Made by a program: the position numbers and the translations under genes. A stretch of 64,000 nt of DNA from Cylindrodendrum hubeiense (taxonomy: Eukaryota; Ascomycota; Sordariomycetes; Hypocreales; Nectriaceae). This document shows, piece after piece, positions 34,886 to 45,321 of this stretch (positions within the stretch are counted from its first letter, which is position 1; every line of letters starts with the position of its first letter). The notes beneath the pieces were generated by a model. The model saw only the letters and a program-made list of their open reading frames with translations. It was not told the DNA's origin and made no database searches. The stretch covers positions 310,001-374,000 of the forward strand of contig JAANBB010000003.1 in NCBI GenBank assembly GCA_014621425.1, written 5' to 3'.

Positions 34886-35265
34886 CTGCGTCAAACGGCG
34901 GAATGTCTAGTTATTTGGGGCCCATAGCAACGGTAGAAGATGCCTGTAGTGTTAAGCTAGGGGTTAGATGTCCTGAGAATTAGTGGCTAGTGGTACTGAA
35001 GATTAGGCGTTGAGCGCTAATATGTAGGGGCCAGCTAAATTCAGCGTACAACATGCATGGAAGTGAGGGTAACGACTCAGCATTTTGGTATTCGCCTCTC
35101 TTACGTTCTTAGCTGTTCATCCCAGATCCGCCGGGTTTGACAAATATGTTTATTGAGAGCACACTAAGTTGCTAATCCGCGTTGCGAGCCGACGCTGTAG
35201 CTGCTCAATCCCATGCTTGCCCATAAACACGATGATCCGACCGCCGAAAGGGACCACTTCTGCCT
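34886..35265. other. Intergenic region upstream of the truncated gene
   Basis: 380 bp where the missing 5' exons of the minus-strand gene would be expected. It is rich in stops and AT, and nothing coding is visible. Confidence 0.45.
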
Positions 35266-36012
35266 CTACCAAGGAAGAATCTGACCTTTGTAGGTGATAA
35301 ACTTGCCCGAGACTGTGTCTCGAGTCGCATTGTCAATTACCTCGAGCATACCCTGGACCGAACCCTCAATCGTCTCCGGGGGATCACCAGGGTATCCCCA
35401 TTCCTTCGCCGAGAACTCTCCCATGCGTGTCTGCACCCAGCCAGGATGAAGCGCAATGGCGACCAAGCCCTCATTCTGAAGGTGCAACGCCCGAGTGATC
35501 CAGTTGAGGGCAGCCTTGCTGGGGCCATAGGCGCCGCCGGGAGCCTCCTGAAAGGTGATGCAACCAACAGAAGAAGTGACGTTAATGAGTTTGGGTGCAG
35601 CCGACTTTTGGAGCAGAGGCCATAGTCCTTGAAAGACCGTCAGAGGCCCGATGGTATTGACCTCGAAAGCGATACGAAGGTCTTCAGCTAGAGTCTGAGT
35701 CGCGAGTGTCATAGGCGGGGAGGCAGCAGCATTGCATATGAGGACATCGATGTGGTCGACGGTGATGGCCTCGCGGATCTGCTCAACCGGAAGAGCGGCA
35801 GAGAAGTCAAGTATAACAATGTTATATATACTCTTCTTGCCAGCTGATATATCTGCAAGGTCCGACTCCAGGCTTGCAGCAGCTTCATCATTGCGCACGG
35901 TAGCAATGACGCTGATGCAGGGGCGAGCCAGAAGGGTTTTGACAAGGCCACGACCAATGCCTCTGTTGCCACCTGTGACAACGTAGACCGTATTTTTCGT
36001 CGCAGAAGCCAT
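35266..36012 (-). CDS. Short-chain dehydrogenase/reductase (nor-1-like)
   Basis: NAD(P)H-dependent oxidoreductase of the classical SDR family, 248 aa, single exon. Cofactor motif TGGNRGIG at residues 13-20, ICNAAAS near 92-98, catalytic Ser147/148, Tyr162 and Lys166 (AYGPSKAAL), and the HPGWVQTRMG segment after strand 6 are all present. By eye it is nearest to fungal ketoreductases annotated as norsolorinic-acid-ketoreductase-like, a label often given to SDRs without aflatoxin genes. No polyketide synthase lies in the window, so a role in aflatoxin-type chemistry is not supported. A TATAAG box lies about 100 bp upstream of the start. Confidence 0.92.
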   Translation of the reverse strand: MASATKNTVYVVTGGNRGIGRGLVKTLLARPCISVIATVRNDEAAASLESDLADISAGKKSIYNIVILDFSAALPVEQIREAITVDHIDVLICNAAASPPMTLATQTLAEDLRIAFEVNTIGPLTVFQGLWPLLQKSAAPKLINVTSSVGCITFQEAPGGAYGPSKAALNWITRALHLQNEGLVAIALHPGWVQTRMGEFSAKEWGYPGDPPETIEGSVQGMLEVIDNATRDTVSGKFITYKGQILPW

Positions 36013-36384
36013 GACTGGGAGGAATGGATCTTAATTCTGCGTGAAAGAATAGATATTGAGCGGGGGAGAGGCAAATGGGATGTGCTTGATTGTGTTGGTA
36101 GCTGCGGTTGGCTTATAAGTCACGAGTCGCGGGGCGACAGACTCACGCATCAAGGATGGACAAGGTTAACGTATCCTGGAATTTCTTTTTTCCTTTCTTC
36201 GTGATTCGTTGGAGATGCGGCCACCTAACACGGTGATACAGGCCGCCATCCATCTAAACAACTCAGGGGCGGGAGAGAGTGTGAGGGCAGGATCGGTGGG
36301 ATTTGGAAGCCAGACTTATTTGAAGAAATTACATCGGCCCCAGGAATGCTGTCCCGCCCCAGTCCAGAGCATGCAGCAGGCAGG
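36013..36384. other. Promoter of the SDR gene
   Basis: Contains the TATAAG-type box near 36113-36119 (minus strand) and purine-rich sequence. No gene seen. Confidence 0.5.
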
Positions 36385-37006
36385 TCAGACCGAAGGCGAT
36401 TGCGAGGCCGCCCTCAAGGTCCAGCTGAATAATCTGTTGCCAGCATGTCCCCTGATCCTGCTGCTGCTACTCCTTGCCCTCGTGGCCAATTGGAAAATCA
36501 GTGCGCCAATCTCGAGATGACCAATTGACGAGAGGAAGAAGTTGTTGGGCTGGGAGGTCGAGTAGAACTTTCCCATGATCAGCTGAATGGCGCTCGCAAC
36601 GAGACTGGCGTCAACCGTTGGCAGGCTGGCTCTGTTTGTGAGAAAGTGGAGGTCAGCGGGCGCATCGGGGCACATACCATTCTGAACCGCACAAAGCGGC
36701 GCAGTCGCCCGAGTCGAAGATATCAGCCATAGAAGGTACGGGGGTTACGACGGTGGTGGCATCGAGCGGATTGGTCAACTTTCGAGGATGACAATCAGGA
36801 TTGCAGGGCCATGGCAAATCCCCATTCTGAATATTAAACCACTCTTTTACAGCACTAAACTCCTTCAACTTGGGTTTATGCGGCATATTAAGTGTCTCGT
36901 TTCTCTCCCACCTAAAGCAAATCGGTTGGTTCTCTCCTACTCGGTTATCCTGACTCTCTTCAAGGTCAATGATTAACAGGATAAAGCTCTGGTATTGCAG
37001 TTTCAA
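36385..37006 (-). pseudogene. Possible relic of a Cys-containing protein
   Basis: The minus-strand frame from 37006 gives a coherent-looking segment (EFSAVKEWFNIQNGDLPWPC, then PDCHPRKLTNPLDATTVVTP and FDSGDCAALCGSE). A good intron (GTATGT to ACAAACAG, 36621-36666) leads to a second open stretch ending at 36385. However, joining at that donor and acceptor makes TGA across the splice. Either the gene is broken, or splicing differs, or the frame is not coding. I recognise no family. It lies on the same strand as the truncated gene at 33.9 kb, with the intact SDR between them. Confidence 0.25.
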
Positions 37007-38299
37007 TAAATTGATTTAAGTACATGATTTAGTATCCAATAAGCTATATGTTAGACACATAATTACACTATAGCCACGGTATTTGCACTTGTGGGCATGA
37101 AATCGATAAGATACTCAGGTTCGTTGGTTGCTGCCTGGGCCTTCATTAATTTGGAAATGGAGGATTTCTCGTATTCTACCCCCCACCTCAGCTAACTCCA
37201 TCTTCTGATTAGCCGACCGTCTGAAAATGTGGCATCCTGGGCCGTAATCTGGTCGTCGTTCGATCCCAACGACGGCTTAACACAAGTTAGGTTTAGCTAC
37301 TGTGCTAATACTTCGACGTATGCATATTTCAGACACCCAAACTAAGACACCACAAGGGCTGGGAGGGTCGTGGGATTGAGGATGGCCAGTGCTGGGTGCG
37401 TGGTAGCATATCGTTTTATAATTGGCCAGTACAGGCACCAGGATGTCTGGGAAGATCAAGATGAAACACCGGTAGTGATCCTACCGAATAAACGTTCCGG
37501 CTCAATTGATGGTTAATACACTCATGTGGCCAAACACTGCTACAGTGATCCTATCGAGTAAATGTCCCGATTTAGTTTAAGGCCAATCCATCCCATGTAG
37601 TTGTCAAGATTCCATCCACAATTCGGCTCCGTCGGTAGCCCTATTGGCTTGATCCACTATTCGGAATGCCAACATGTTAGCATCCTTCCTTTCATTGTTG
37701 TGAGAAGTCCAAGGTTTTTATGTTCCCGACTCTAACTATTCCAGTCGAGATGAAATAATTGTGAAATATTCCGTAAATTTATTCCGTTGAATATTTCCCT
37801 TACCCGCAGAAGGATTCTCATCTCCTTCAGTCCACTTTTGGGGGGAGCTTGCCTGATTGTCAGAAGGACGTGGCGCAAACCTTGGCAAACTTGAAGGAAT
37901 CTCGGTTGGATCCCTCAATGGTACGACTAAGGCAAGGCGTTAAGCCCACGGGGTCTAATCCTTCCGCTGAACGATGGACTCTAACAGCCAAGATCTTTAA
38001 TGTGATAGAATGATCCGAGTCTCAATGAGAAATGCCAAGATAAGTTTACAGCACAGGCTTATAGATCCTTCAAGCCCTTGGGTAAGAGCTAGTTCGGGCT
38101 GGATAAATGGCTCGCTTTACCCCTGCAATTTATTATTACTACGCTGTATCTGAGTACCGAAAGTTGTAGGATTGCACTGTAATCGTGCTAAGGTAAAGTA
38201 TTGCTACGGGTCACAGTCCAAAGTATAAAGAAGCCTAAACTTCCCACAAGTTTAATAACAACAACACAATCACAGATCAACATCAACGTACCATCCGCA
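37007..38299. other. Intergenic region with diverged direct repeats
   Basis: No gene. It contains a pair of 26-bp direct repeats differing only by transitions (listed) and, at its end, the promoter of the secreted protein gene with an A/C-rich leader. Confidence 0.5.
37474..37569 (+). repeat. Pair of 26-bp imperfect direct repeats
   Basis: Copies at 37474-37499 and 37544-37569 both begin AGTGATCCTA and end CCG. They differ at four positions, all C/T or A/G transitions. The 70-bp period may reflect remnants of a longer tandem array or of a mobile element. Confidence 0.6.
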
Positions 38300-40213
38300 A
38301 TGACGCTCCACAAAATGTCTCTGCTTTCCCTTACTGTCCTCGCTGGTCTCGCTAGAGCCTTTGTCGTCGAGGACAGAGGCTGCATCGATAACGGCTGCGA
38401 CGACGGCAGGTAAGTGATTGAAGCAGTATTCCGCCCCCCCTTGATTTGAGATTGACTGTTCATCAGCTGTTGCTTGGCAAATGGAAACCTTGGTGTTTGT
38501 GGAACCGGTGTGGAGTGCAATGTTGGCTGTGTTAATGGTCCCTGCGAAAACTCCGACTGGAAGAGCATCAGCTGCGACATCCCCGGAAACCCCGAACTCG
38601 CAGGATCCGAGAGATGGAACGGAGCCGAGGCTCAATACGCCTACGATGAATCTGTTCAGGCATGGGCCAAAGACAGCGGCAACGATATTAACTCGCAAAT
38701 CAACTTCCGACGCGACACTCAACTTACATTTTCGCAATACGTCAGTTCTCGTAACGGTCAAATTGGAATGACTTTCTACTGACACGTGTAGATTTCTCAC
38801 CACCTGGGAGGGGCTGACAACATGCAGTGTGGCTCGCTGGTTGACCGAAATGGTTGCGACCAGTTCCTTCAATGTGGCAGCACTGATGGCCCGGCTGGAT
38901 ATCTGATTGTCAACTCATTCGTCGCTATTAACAACGTGAGAATTAATCCCTCTCACCTCTTCATCCAATACTAAGTGCCATAGATCCTCTGGAATTGGTA
39001 TGATCAGATTGACCGCTCCGCAAATGATATCGTCCGAGAAGTTGCCTCTTTCGGGGGGGTGTTTTCTCCCATTCCTGAAGAGGGTCTCGGCTTGGTTCTC
39101 ATTCTGGACATGGTTACTCTCGGATATGCTGCAATTGCAGCTCCAATGTGGAAACTTGGTAAGCAGACACGCTTTCTCGCAAGTTCTCATGATCAAATCT
39201 AAAACTACCCGCAGTATTCAAGAAGATGAACCTCATTAAGGATGGCGACAACTTTGGTACCGTTGAGGGTCTTACCAAAGATTTGATCAGTACTGGTGCA
39301 ACCATCACCAAGGATGCCACAAGAGCGTAAGTCGATACAATCCTTGGAACATAATAGCCGTACTAATCTGAGAAAGCGGTACACAACTCAATACCGACAA
39401 CACCCTCGAGGCGAGAGTTGGTGGCATGGTCAAAGCATGGCATGACGCTATCGACCAGGTTAACACACAGTTGTTTAGCGGTCGCATCGGATTCAACAAC
39501 AACATTCTTCTCTCGGATCTCATTTCTGACGGCAAATTGGTTAATGCAAACCTCAACCTCTTGTCAGCTGAGGAAATTGACAGGCAGGTTAAGAGGGCCA
39601 TGTACTCTCAACTTATCCCATATGCTTGGATGGTCGGCACCTCCAACGTCAACCCGTTGTAAGCATGGACATACATTGTAAAGAGTATCACTAATGTCGC
39701 TAGTATTGTGGTTTCTGACAAACCCTGCGTGGAGACGACCATCGATTTCGTCCCTGGCGGATCCAAGCAGTGGTGTATTGATGGTCTGGGCTTCTACCTG
39801 ATGGGCACATGGGGAGAGAAGAACTGCCTCGACGACCTCGGCCTGGCCTCCTGGGATTGCAGAGACTTTGAGGTCCCCCCTGGCCTGGGTGAGCTTGATG
39901 GAACCAAATGGGGCGGCGTGACTGAGGAGGACATTGTTATGGCGTAAGTGTTGATTGAGATAATCTGGAACATATTCTAACGCATAGCCCTAGCGCATAC
40001 AACACCTGGAATACCAACGGACGCGTTAACAACAACCGTCCCGAAGAGTCAGATACTAGCGCCTCTAGCGAGACCTTGAAGCAAATTGCCGAGCTTGACA
40101 TCCGAGGTGCTGGCATCAGCTGGCTTCCTGTTTGCAACCCCCACGAGGCTCATGATAACTGGCAGAATGCTATTAACGGTGGAGAAAGGTCGGCCCATTT
40201 CCCTTGCAACTAG
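38300..40213 (+). CDS. Secreted Cys-rich protein of unknown function (DUF7872-like)
   Basis: Eight exons give 518 aa. Introns: 38410-38466, 38741-38791, 38936-38983, 39159-39214, 39327-39376, 39659-39703 and 39944-39993. The signal peptide (SLLSLTVLAGLARAF) is followed by a compact Cys-rich part (GCIDNGCDDGSCC, then GVCGTGVECNVGCVNGPC). A central amphipathic or hydrophobic stretch (LGLVLILDMVTLGYAAIAAP, residues ~215-235) could insert in membranes. The C-terminal region has SWLPVCNPHEAHDNW and ends HFPCN. The ending and the central helix recall fungal extracellular proteins I believe are grouped as DUF7872, but this is from memory. No enzyme motif was found. Met6 (38315) is an alternative start. 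Confidence 0.75.
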
Positions 40214-40924
40214 AAGTAATGCTTTAGTTTGAATCAGGCGCACTGCAGGGGTATAACTTTGCATTGAATCAGTAGCTGAGGAGCCACTCATTGAGAATAT
40301 GTAGCATGAATGCCCAAGGATCTATTTTAGATATCTTAAGAGACCGATCTTCTGACTGTGCATTTCTCGATACCGGAATTTGAGTGATGTCTGGTGTGGT
40401 GTTCAAGTTGACGCAGATTTAAGAGTCAAAATAACGCCATCTTCAAACATTATTGATCACACAAGGATAGTAACTGGATAGTTAGCTCGATCGAGCGGAA
40501 AGGGGCATCATCTTACGTGACCTTTGGATACGATGCTATGTTCTACTCACGGCAGTGCGTTGGCATCTAAGCTTGATTTCAGCTCTAGCGTCCGAGACAC
40601 TCCAATGTGTTGTCCACCTCAAACAAACCAAGTTCTCTAGCTCAGTACGTCCATTTTGCGTATCTCTTCCAAGGAGTGGAGAAACTCGATACATTGGGGT
40701 ATAAGGTTTCAATGTGAGGTAAAGTGATCATAATATTGACAGCTTCATAGCTAATCTTCGCAAATATGGGGGAAAAAGTGTATAGAATGCAAACTTCTTC
40801 ATATTCAGGCCCTATTTAGCTGCGATACATGCGACGAATTGCACGCCTTGCTAATGACAGTATTTTGCAGCAATAATAGCAAATCGTAGATCATTTCTGG
40901 CCAGCCATATTCCAATTGTGGAAC
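40214..40924. other. Convergent 3' intergenic region
   Basis: 711 bp between convergent stops, AT-rich, nothing recognised. Confidence 0.6.
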
Positions 40925-42121
40925 TTAGGATCTAGGATAGTTTGGGATATCTACTACTCCATTTGCCACAAAGTTATAACATGATCCGGAGCAACCAATG
41001 TTTCCACCGTTAGTGATGAGAAGTTTCTGTTCTCCCTGAGCGGCACTGTCTTTGGGGGTGTTAATGATGCGAAGTTCTCGTGAGTAGGCTGACCACTGTC
41101 CAACGTTGATCGGCTTCCAACCATTGGGGTCAACGGCATCGGTGTTGACGAAAATTTCCTCACGGCTGTTGCCACTGGCTATGAAAATGCCGTTTCCATT
41201 ATTGCCTGGCTCGAGAGTCCAGATGACAAATGGGCTGCCATTCGGGTTCAGTTGGCCGTCATTCGGGATGATTGGCTGGGAGGTAACGGAGCCGAAGGCC
41301 AGAGGAGAGTTGGAGACTTTGTAGTAGACAGGACAGCCGCTAGCGATCGGGCCGCCGCAATACTCAAAAGTCATCACATACTTCTTCGAGACCGGGCTGT
41401 AAGCAACGGTTGCCATGCCAGGACGCACCGAAGAATCTGGCTCTGCAACATCATCGACCTCCTGACTCCAATGGCGGAGATCCTTGGTTGTTTTATGGGA
41501 AAGTTTTTGGTTGTGATTCGGATCAACCTGGGTGGAATAGTAGCAGATCAGTTGGCCCTTATGCATATGGAGGAATGGCTCCCAGATTGCTTGTTCGCCC
41601 CTGTCGATGACTTCGCGTCCTGGGCCGTAAACAATGTGGCTGACGAACTCCCAGTCTCGGCCTTTATTGGCGCTAGCGTATAGGTCGATATACGCCTCTT
41701 TGAGATCTCGAGGTGTCGAGACTCCGGCAAGGAGAATTGTGCCCTTGGGATAGCCGCCAAATGGCTCTGGGAGGGCATACAGGAAGGGTTGGTACCAGTT
41801 GCCCCAACCATTGACCTGATCGTCTACTCTAGAAAAATACTTGAATGACGCACCACCATCGGTTGACTTCCAGATTGGAAAGTATGTCAGAGCAGCGGCG
41901 GGGTCGTAGTCTTCCCAAGACAGGAGTATAGATTTATCTGAGAGCTGTAAAGTCCGACCGTAGAGAGTGCGCCAACTGGTGGCATTGATGTTAGGATAGA
42001 AGATGGGGTTGTCATTGAAGTTGCTCCACGGGCTCGGTTGAACAGCCCGCATCATGGCTGGGGAACCCAACGCTACGACTGAAAGGGCCGCAAAGGTGAG
42101 AGTACGCATGAGGATGTGCAT
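40925..42121 (-). CDS. Secreted GH93 exo-arabinanase-like enzyme
   Basis: Sialidase-fold (six-bladed propeller) protein matching glycoside hydrolase family 93, whose characterised members release arabinobiose from the end of alpha-1,5-arabinan. A single exon gives 398 aa with a signal peptide (LTFAALSVVALGSPA). Family runs are SILLSWEDYDP, YFPIWKSTDGGASFKYFSRV, QVNGWGNWYQPFLYALPE, TILLAGVSTP, SSVRPGMATVAYSP and KYVMTFEYCGG. The Asp-box-like KSTDGGASF is visible. The open frame extends 55 codons further upstream, but the Met at 42121 puts the signal peptide at the N-terminus. A TATA box lies 126 bp upstream of it. The neighbouring regulator and GH35 gene suggest a pectin side-chain locus. Confidence 0.88.
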   Translation of the reverse strand: MHILMRTLTFAALSVVALGSPAMMRAVQPSPWSNFNDNPIFYPNINATSWRTLYGRTLQLSDKSILLSWEDYDPAAALTYFPIWKSTDGGASFKYFSRVDDQVNGWGNWYQPFLYALPEPFGGYPKGTILLAGVSTPRDLKEAYIDLYASANKGRDWEFVSHIVYGPGREVIDRGEQAIWEPFLHMHKGQLICYYSTQVDPNHNQKLSHKTTKDLRHWSQEVDDVAEPDSSVRPGMATVAYSPVSKKYVMTFEYCGGPIASGCPVYYKVSNSPLAFGSVTSQPIIPNDGQLNPNGSPFVIWTLEPGNNGNGIFIASGNSREEIFVNTDAVDPNGWKPINVGQWSAYSRELRIINTPKDSAAQGEQKLLITNGGNIGCSGSCYNFVANGVVDIPNYPRS

Positions 42122-42246
42122 GGTGATGAAGAGGAGCAGGCGCTGAGGTGCGATAAGGAACAGAATGAGGAAACTTTCAAGTATTTGTGAGTGATGTGAG
42201 TCTGATTGAGAACGACATGACTCTAGAAAAGCGACTGCTAGATGCC

Positions 42247-42253
42247 TTTTATA
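42247..42253 (-). promoter_or_regulatory. TATA box of the GH93 gene
   Basis: TATAAAA (followed by GG) on the minus strand, about 126 bp before the chosen ATG. It supports the downstream start rather than the longer frame. Confidence 0.5.
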
Positions 42254-42957
42254 TCCTGACATTATACTGTCGCGCCTGCTGTACACAGACCTCAGCTAGT
42301 GGTTCTCAGGAAGCGGAGAAGCTCCGACATCCCCATGGGGTCGGCTCGTCCAACCTTTACGCCAGATGTTGCTTGTTTACAGGTTATACGAGTGGGGTAA
42401 ATGAGGATCACGGTCCAAGGACGACAGAACCACGCTACATCCAGCCATACTCCGGAGTAACAACCAATCGTTTGACGTCTATCTCCGGTCACTCGTGGGG
42501 TCACATTTTGAGCTGCACATATTGACATTTTACCCCGACTTCCTCTCATTAAGTCGCGCTCTCCCCGCATCAGCCTAGGTGCCGGTTCAAGGATGACGTC
42601 GCATTTATTGTGTTGTGACAGTGTTGAGCAAAACGGCATTGGAGCCAATCACACCGCAGAGTCCCCGATCCCTGCTCTTCTCATCGCCACACCACCTCTG
42701 CATTTCGCTTGGTTAAAAAGATCATCGCGTAAATCAGTCCATACCGTTAACCCTTCTCCTCGTGGAGACCGAAGACCGGACCCTGGAAGAAATCGCCATG
42801 CCATTTGATGACAAGGAGGCCAGAGCTCCCAAGGGTTGCTGGATGTTATGTGCGGGGTGAGATTCAAGAGGTGAAGGCTGCCAAGCTGCCAGCAAAGGTT
42901 TATTTACGCCAACAAAGAAGCTTGTGAGAGTGGCTGAAATGAGATGTATGGTATCAT
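42254..42957. other. GH93 upstream region and 3' flank of the regulator
   Basis: No gene seen. Short frames on both strands (42292-42976) have no family features. Confidence 0.5.
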
Positions 42958-44821
42958 CTACAACTCTAAGACACATCCCTCCAAGGATCCATCATCGATC
43001 GCAAAGGAAGTATATCTTCCTTGCTCGGTAAGAACTTGGGCGCGTGCCGAAAAGTCATCGACGTCGAGATCCCTGCCCAGTGTCACCGGCTCAATCTCCT
43101 TGTCGCCCAAGGGTAGTGAATATTCAATCAAAAATCGGATCATCCAACCGTCTAATTTATGCGTCCTATAATTGGTGGGAAGCAGACAGAAGTTCTGAAA
43201 GGTGACAAGTCTATCGATCTATCACTAGTCAGCTTTCACGACAATACCTGGACCATGGGATGAGACACTAACCATGGGTGCTGTGTTCGGCCAATACCGT
43301 CGTAAGTCTAGAATGGCCGCAAAGTTTTCGTTTAGGGCATCGCGGGCGCTCTGAAGATCTCTTTGTTCGCCGAACAATAGTGTGTGAAGCAGAACCGACG
43401 ATGATACGACGGCCATGTGACCAACAGTCGGGTACATGACCTCGCAACCCTTCTTTTCGCGGGCGAGCTTGACGAGGCTACTATATGAAGATGCATGAAA
43501 GTTGCACTTGCTGTGGTATATTTCTACCAAAGGAGATGTTGATGCCGGGGGCTCAAGAAACCGAAAGTAGAGCAGGGTAGCATAATGGTGATATCCGAGG
43601 TGGAGGGCGATAAATGCTCCGCCAGTACCTGTTTGAATGTGTTGTTCTAGGTTCTCTTCGTTCATTCTGACATTGACAGGCAGCATTCGTTCCCAGTTCT
43701 CTAGCTGATCTGAAATGTAGGTAACACCTGTTTCCATTTCCTCGAGAGTCAGGTTTCCATAGACACTGCGGCGGTTCAGGTCTTGTATAGGGCCAAACAT
43801 CTGGACCAGTGCAATCATGTGAGCCCATAAGCCTGGTTGCCACGGGACATTGAGTTTAGTTTCCTCGGCACTCAGGGACTCGAAGATGGTTTCATCCATT
43901 GGTAGATCAACCGCAAGTTCAGTGTCGGAAATTTGGCGCGGTAAGCCGAGGCTGGAAGATGACCACCTATCAGCCATGAAGACTGTCCACCAAACCCTTC
44001 TCTTAATCTCGAGATCAATCAGGTTGGCTCCTAAGGAAGAGGCACTGCAGTCCATGATCTGTAATAAGCTGATCGCGATGCCTACATCATAGTGAGCGAT
44101 GGTTTTTTGAAATATGGTGCAAGGAGTGCGAAGATGAGGCAATCATGAGAAAGTGGAAGGGGGATCGCATACGAAAAAATAGAGCTTCCGAGGAAGGTTT
44201 TAAGTGAGCTGCATAAAGGTTGGCGATTAGAATACATGTCTGAACGTTTTCGATGCAAATGTTTTCTAGATCGGCGAGAAGGTTGCGCTTGGACTCGTCC
44301 ATCAAGCAATTCTCAAGTGAACGAACTTGACCATCATCGTCAAATCTCGAAGCCATGCTACAGATGGCTAACAACAACGCCTGGTTGATGGAGCCATCCC
44401 GCACCTGTGTCCGCAGTTTGGCGGGATGGAATAAACTATGGGGCCGATTGTGTATCTTATCCAAGTAATGGTCCACAAGCCGCGTCGCAACGTGAGTCGG
44501 CACGCATGGAGAATGAGAGCCCAACGAACTGGCTACTTCCGATGGCGCTGCTTGTGACTGAGGCTCCTCGGCTTTGGGCAACAGCGAATGGGGGAAGCGC
44601 GCGACAGTCCGCGAACCCGCACACACCAAATTTCTTCTCTTACAGGGCTCGCAGGGCTCTCCGACTTGGTGGCTGTGGCGGATGCATCTCCTCTTGCTTT
44701 GCCGACATTGGCGACATGCCTTGGGGGGCCTCATCTCGCGTGGACTGGTGATGGTGGCATGGCACGGTAGATAAGAGGTGCCCTTGCACCCACTTGCAGG
44801 CTTCAATGCAATGGATCTCAT
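42958..44821 (-). CDS. Zn2Cys6 transcription factor with fungal-specific middle domain
   Basis: Nuclear regulator of the Gal4 class. Three exons (introns 44082-44172 and 43219-43272) give 572 aa. The zinc cluster uses Cys36, 39, 46, 57, 60 and 67 (spacing 2-6-10-2-6) with basic QCRQSKRRC. The fungal_trans middle homology domain includes DLEIKRRVWWTVFMADRWSS, SLGLPRQISD and the splice SEALFF/RIAISLLQIM. Join PM/IDRLVTFQNFCL closes the C-terminal part. No leucine-zipper-like coiled coil is obvious after the cluster. It is divergent from the GH35 gene across 500 bp and shares its strand with the GH93 gene downstream, so it is a likely pathway-specific regulator; target genes are inferred. Met30 is an alternative start. 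Confidence 0.9.
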
Positions 44822-45321
44822 GATGGTTTATGTAAACAGGACAGATGTGGCAAGGCGCCGATTTTGCCGGCCTCGGGAATGACGGAGTGTTATTGGCCCG
44901 TATGCCGGACTTCCTGAGGCTAACGCGACTCGCTCAAACCCACCGGAAGATGATAACCTCTCGATACGAGTATAAACAGGGGTGAATGGGGACCCCGCAC
45001 CGGTATGACGAAGTTGCTGGGTCCGCTGATCCTAATCACACCAGGTGCATTTATGATTCCGAGTATGCGGAAAGTAAGCCTATCATGAAGCTTCAAACCC
45101 GGACTGTGCAGTGCCAGCAAGCTGTAGCTGTAGTCATCTGTTCAGTGAGTTCTCCGTAGAATACCACTTAAGCTCCCGAGGTGCAGTCGATTAGAATCAC
45201 TCAACAGACCTATTCACACTCCATCTCTGATCAAAAACGGTGCATTGGAAGTGCTCTTGCTACTCGATATTTCTTCACTTCGTATTTCATTAGAAACTAC
45301 AACCGTCATCATATCAGCTCA
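44822..45321. promoter_or_regulatory. Divergent promoter, Zn2Cys6 regulator / GH35
   Basis: 500 bp between two opposite starts. The part nearest the regulator (44858-44908) is dense in CGG/CCG triplets, including CCG and CGG separated by four bases at 44867-44876 and more CGG at 44883 and 44906. Gal4-class proteins bind CGG pairs, so autoregulation plus GH35 control is plausible but unproven. Confidence 0.4.

Noticed and set aside
35266..36012. Aflatoxin-type gene cluster suggested by the nor-1-like SDR
   Set aside because: No polyketide synthase, P450 or methyltransferase in the window; the label is common among SDRs of unrelated function.
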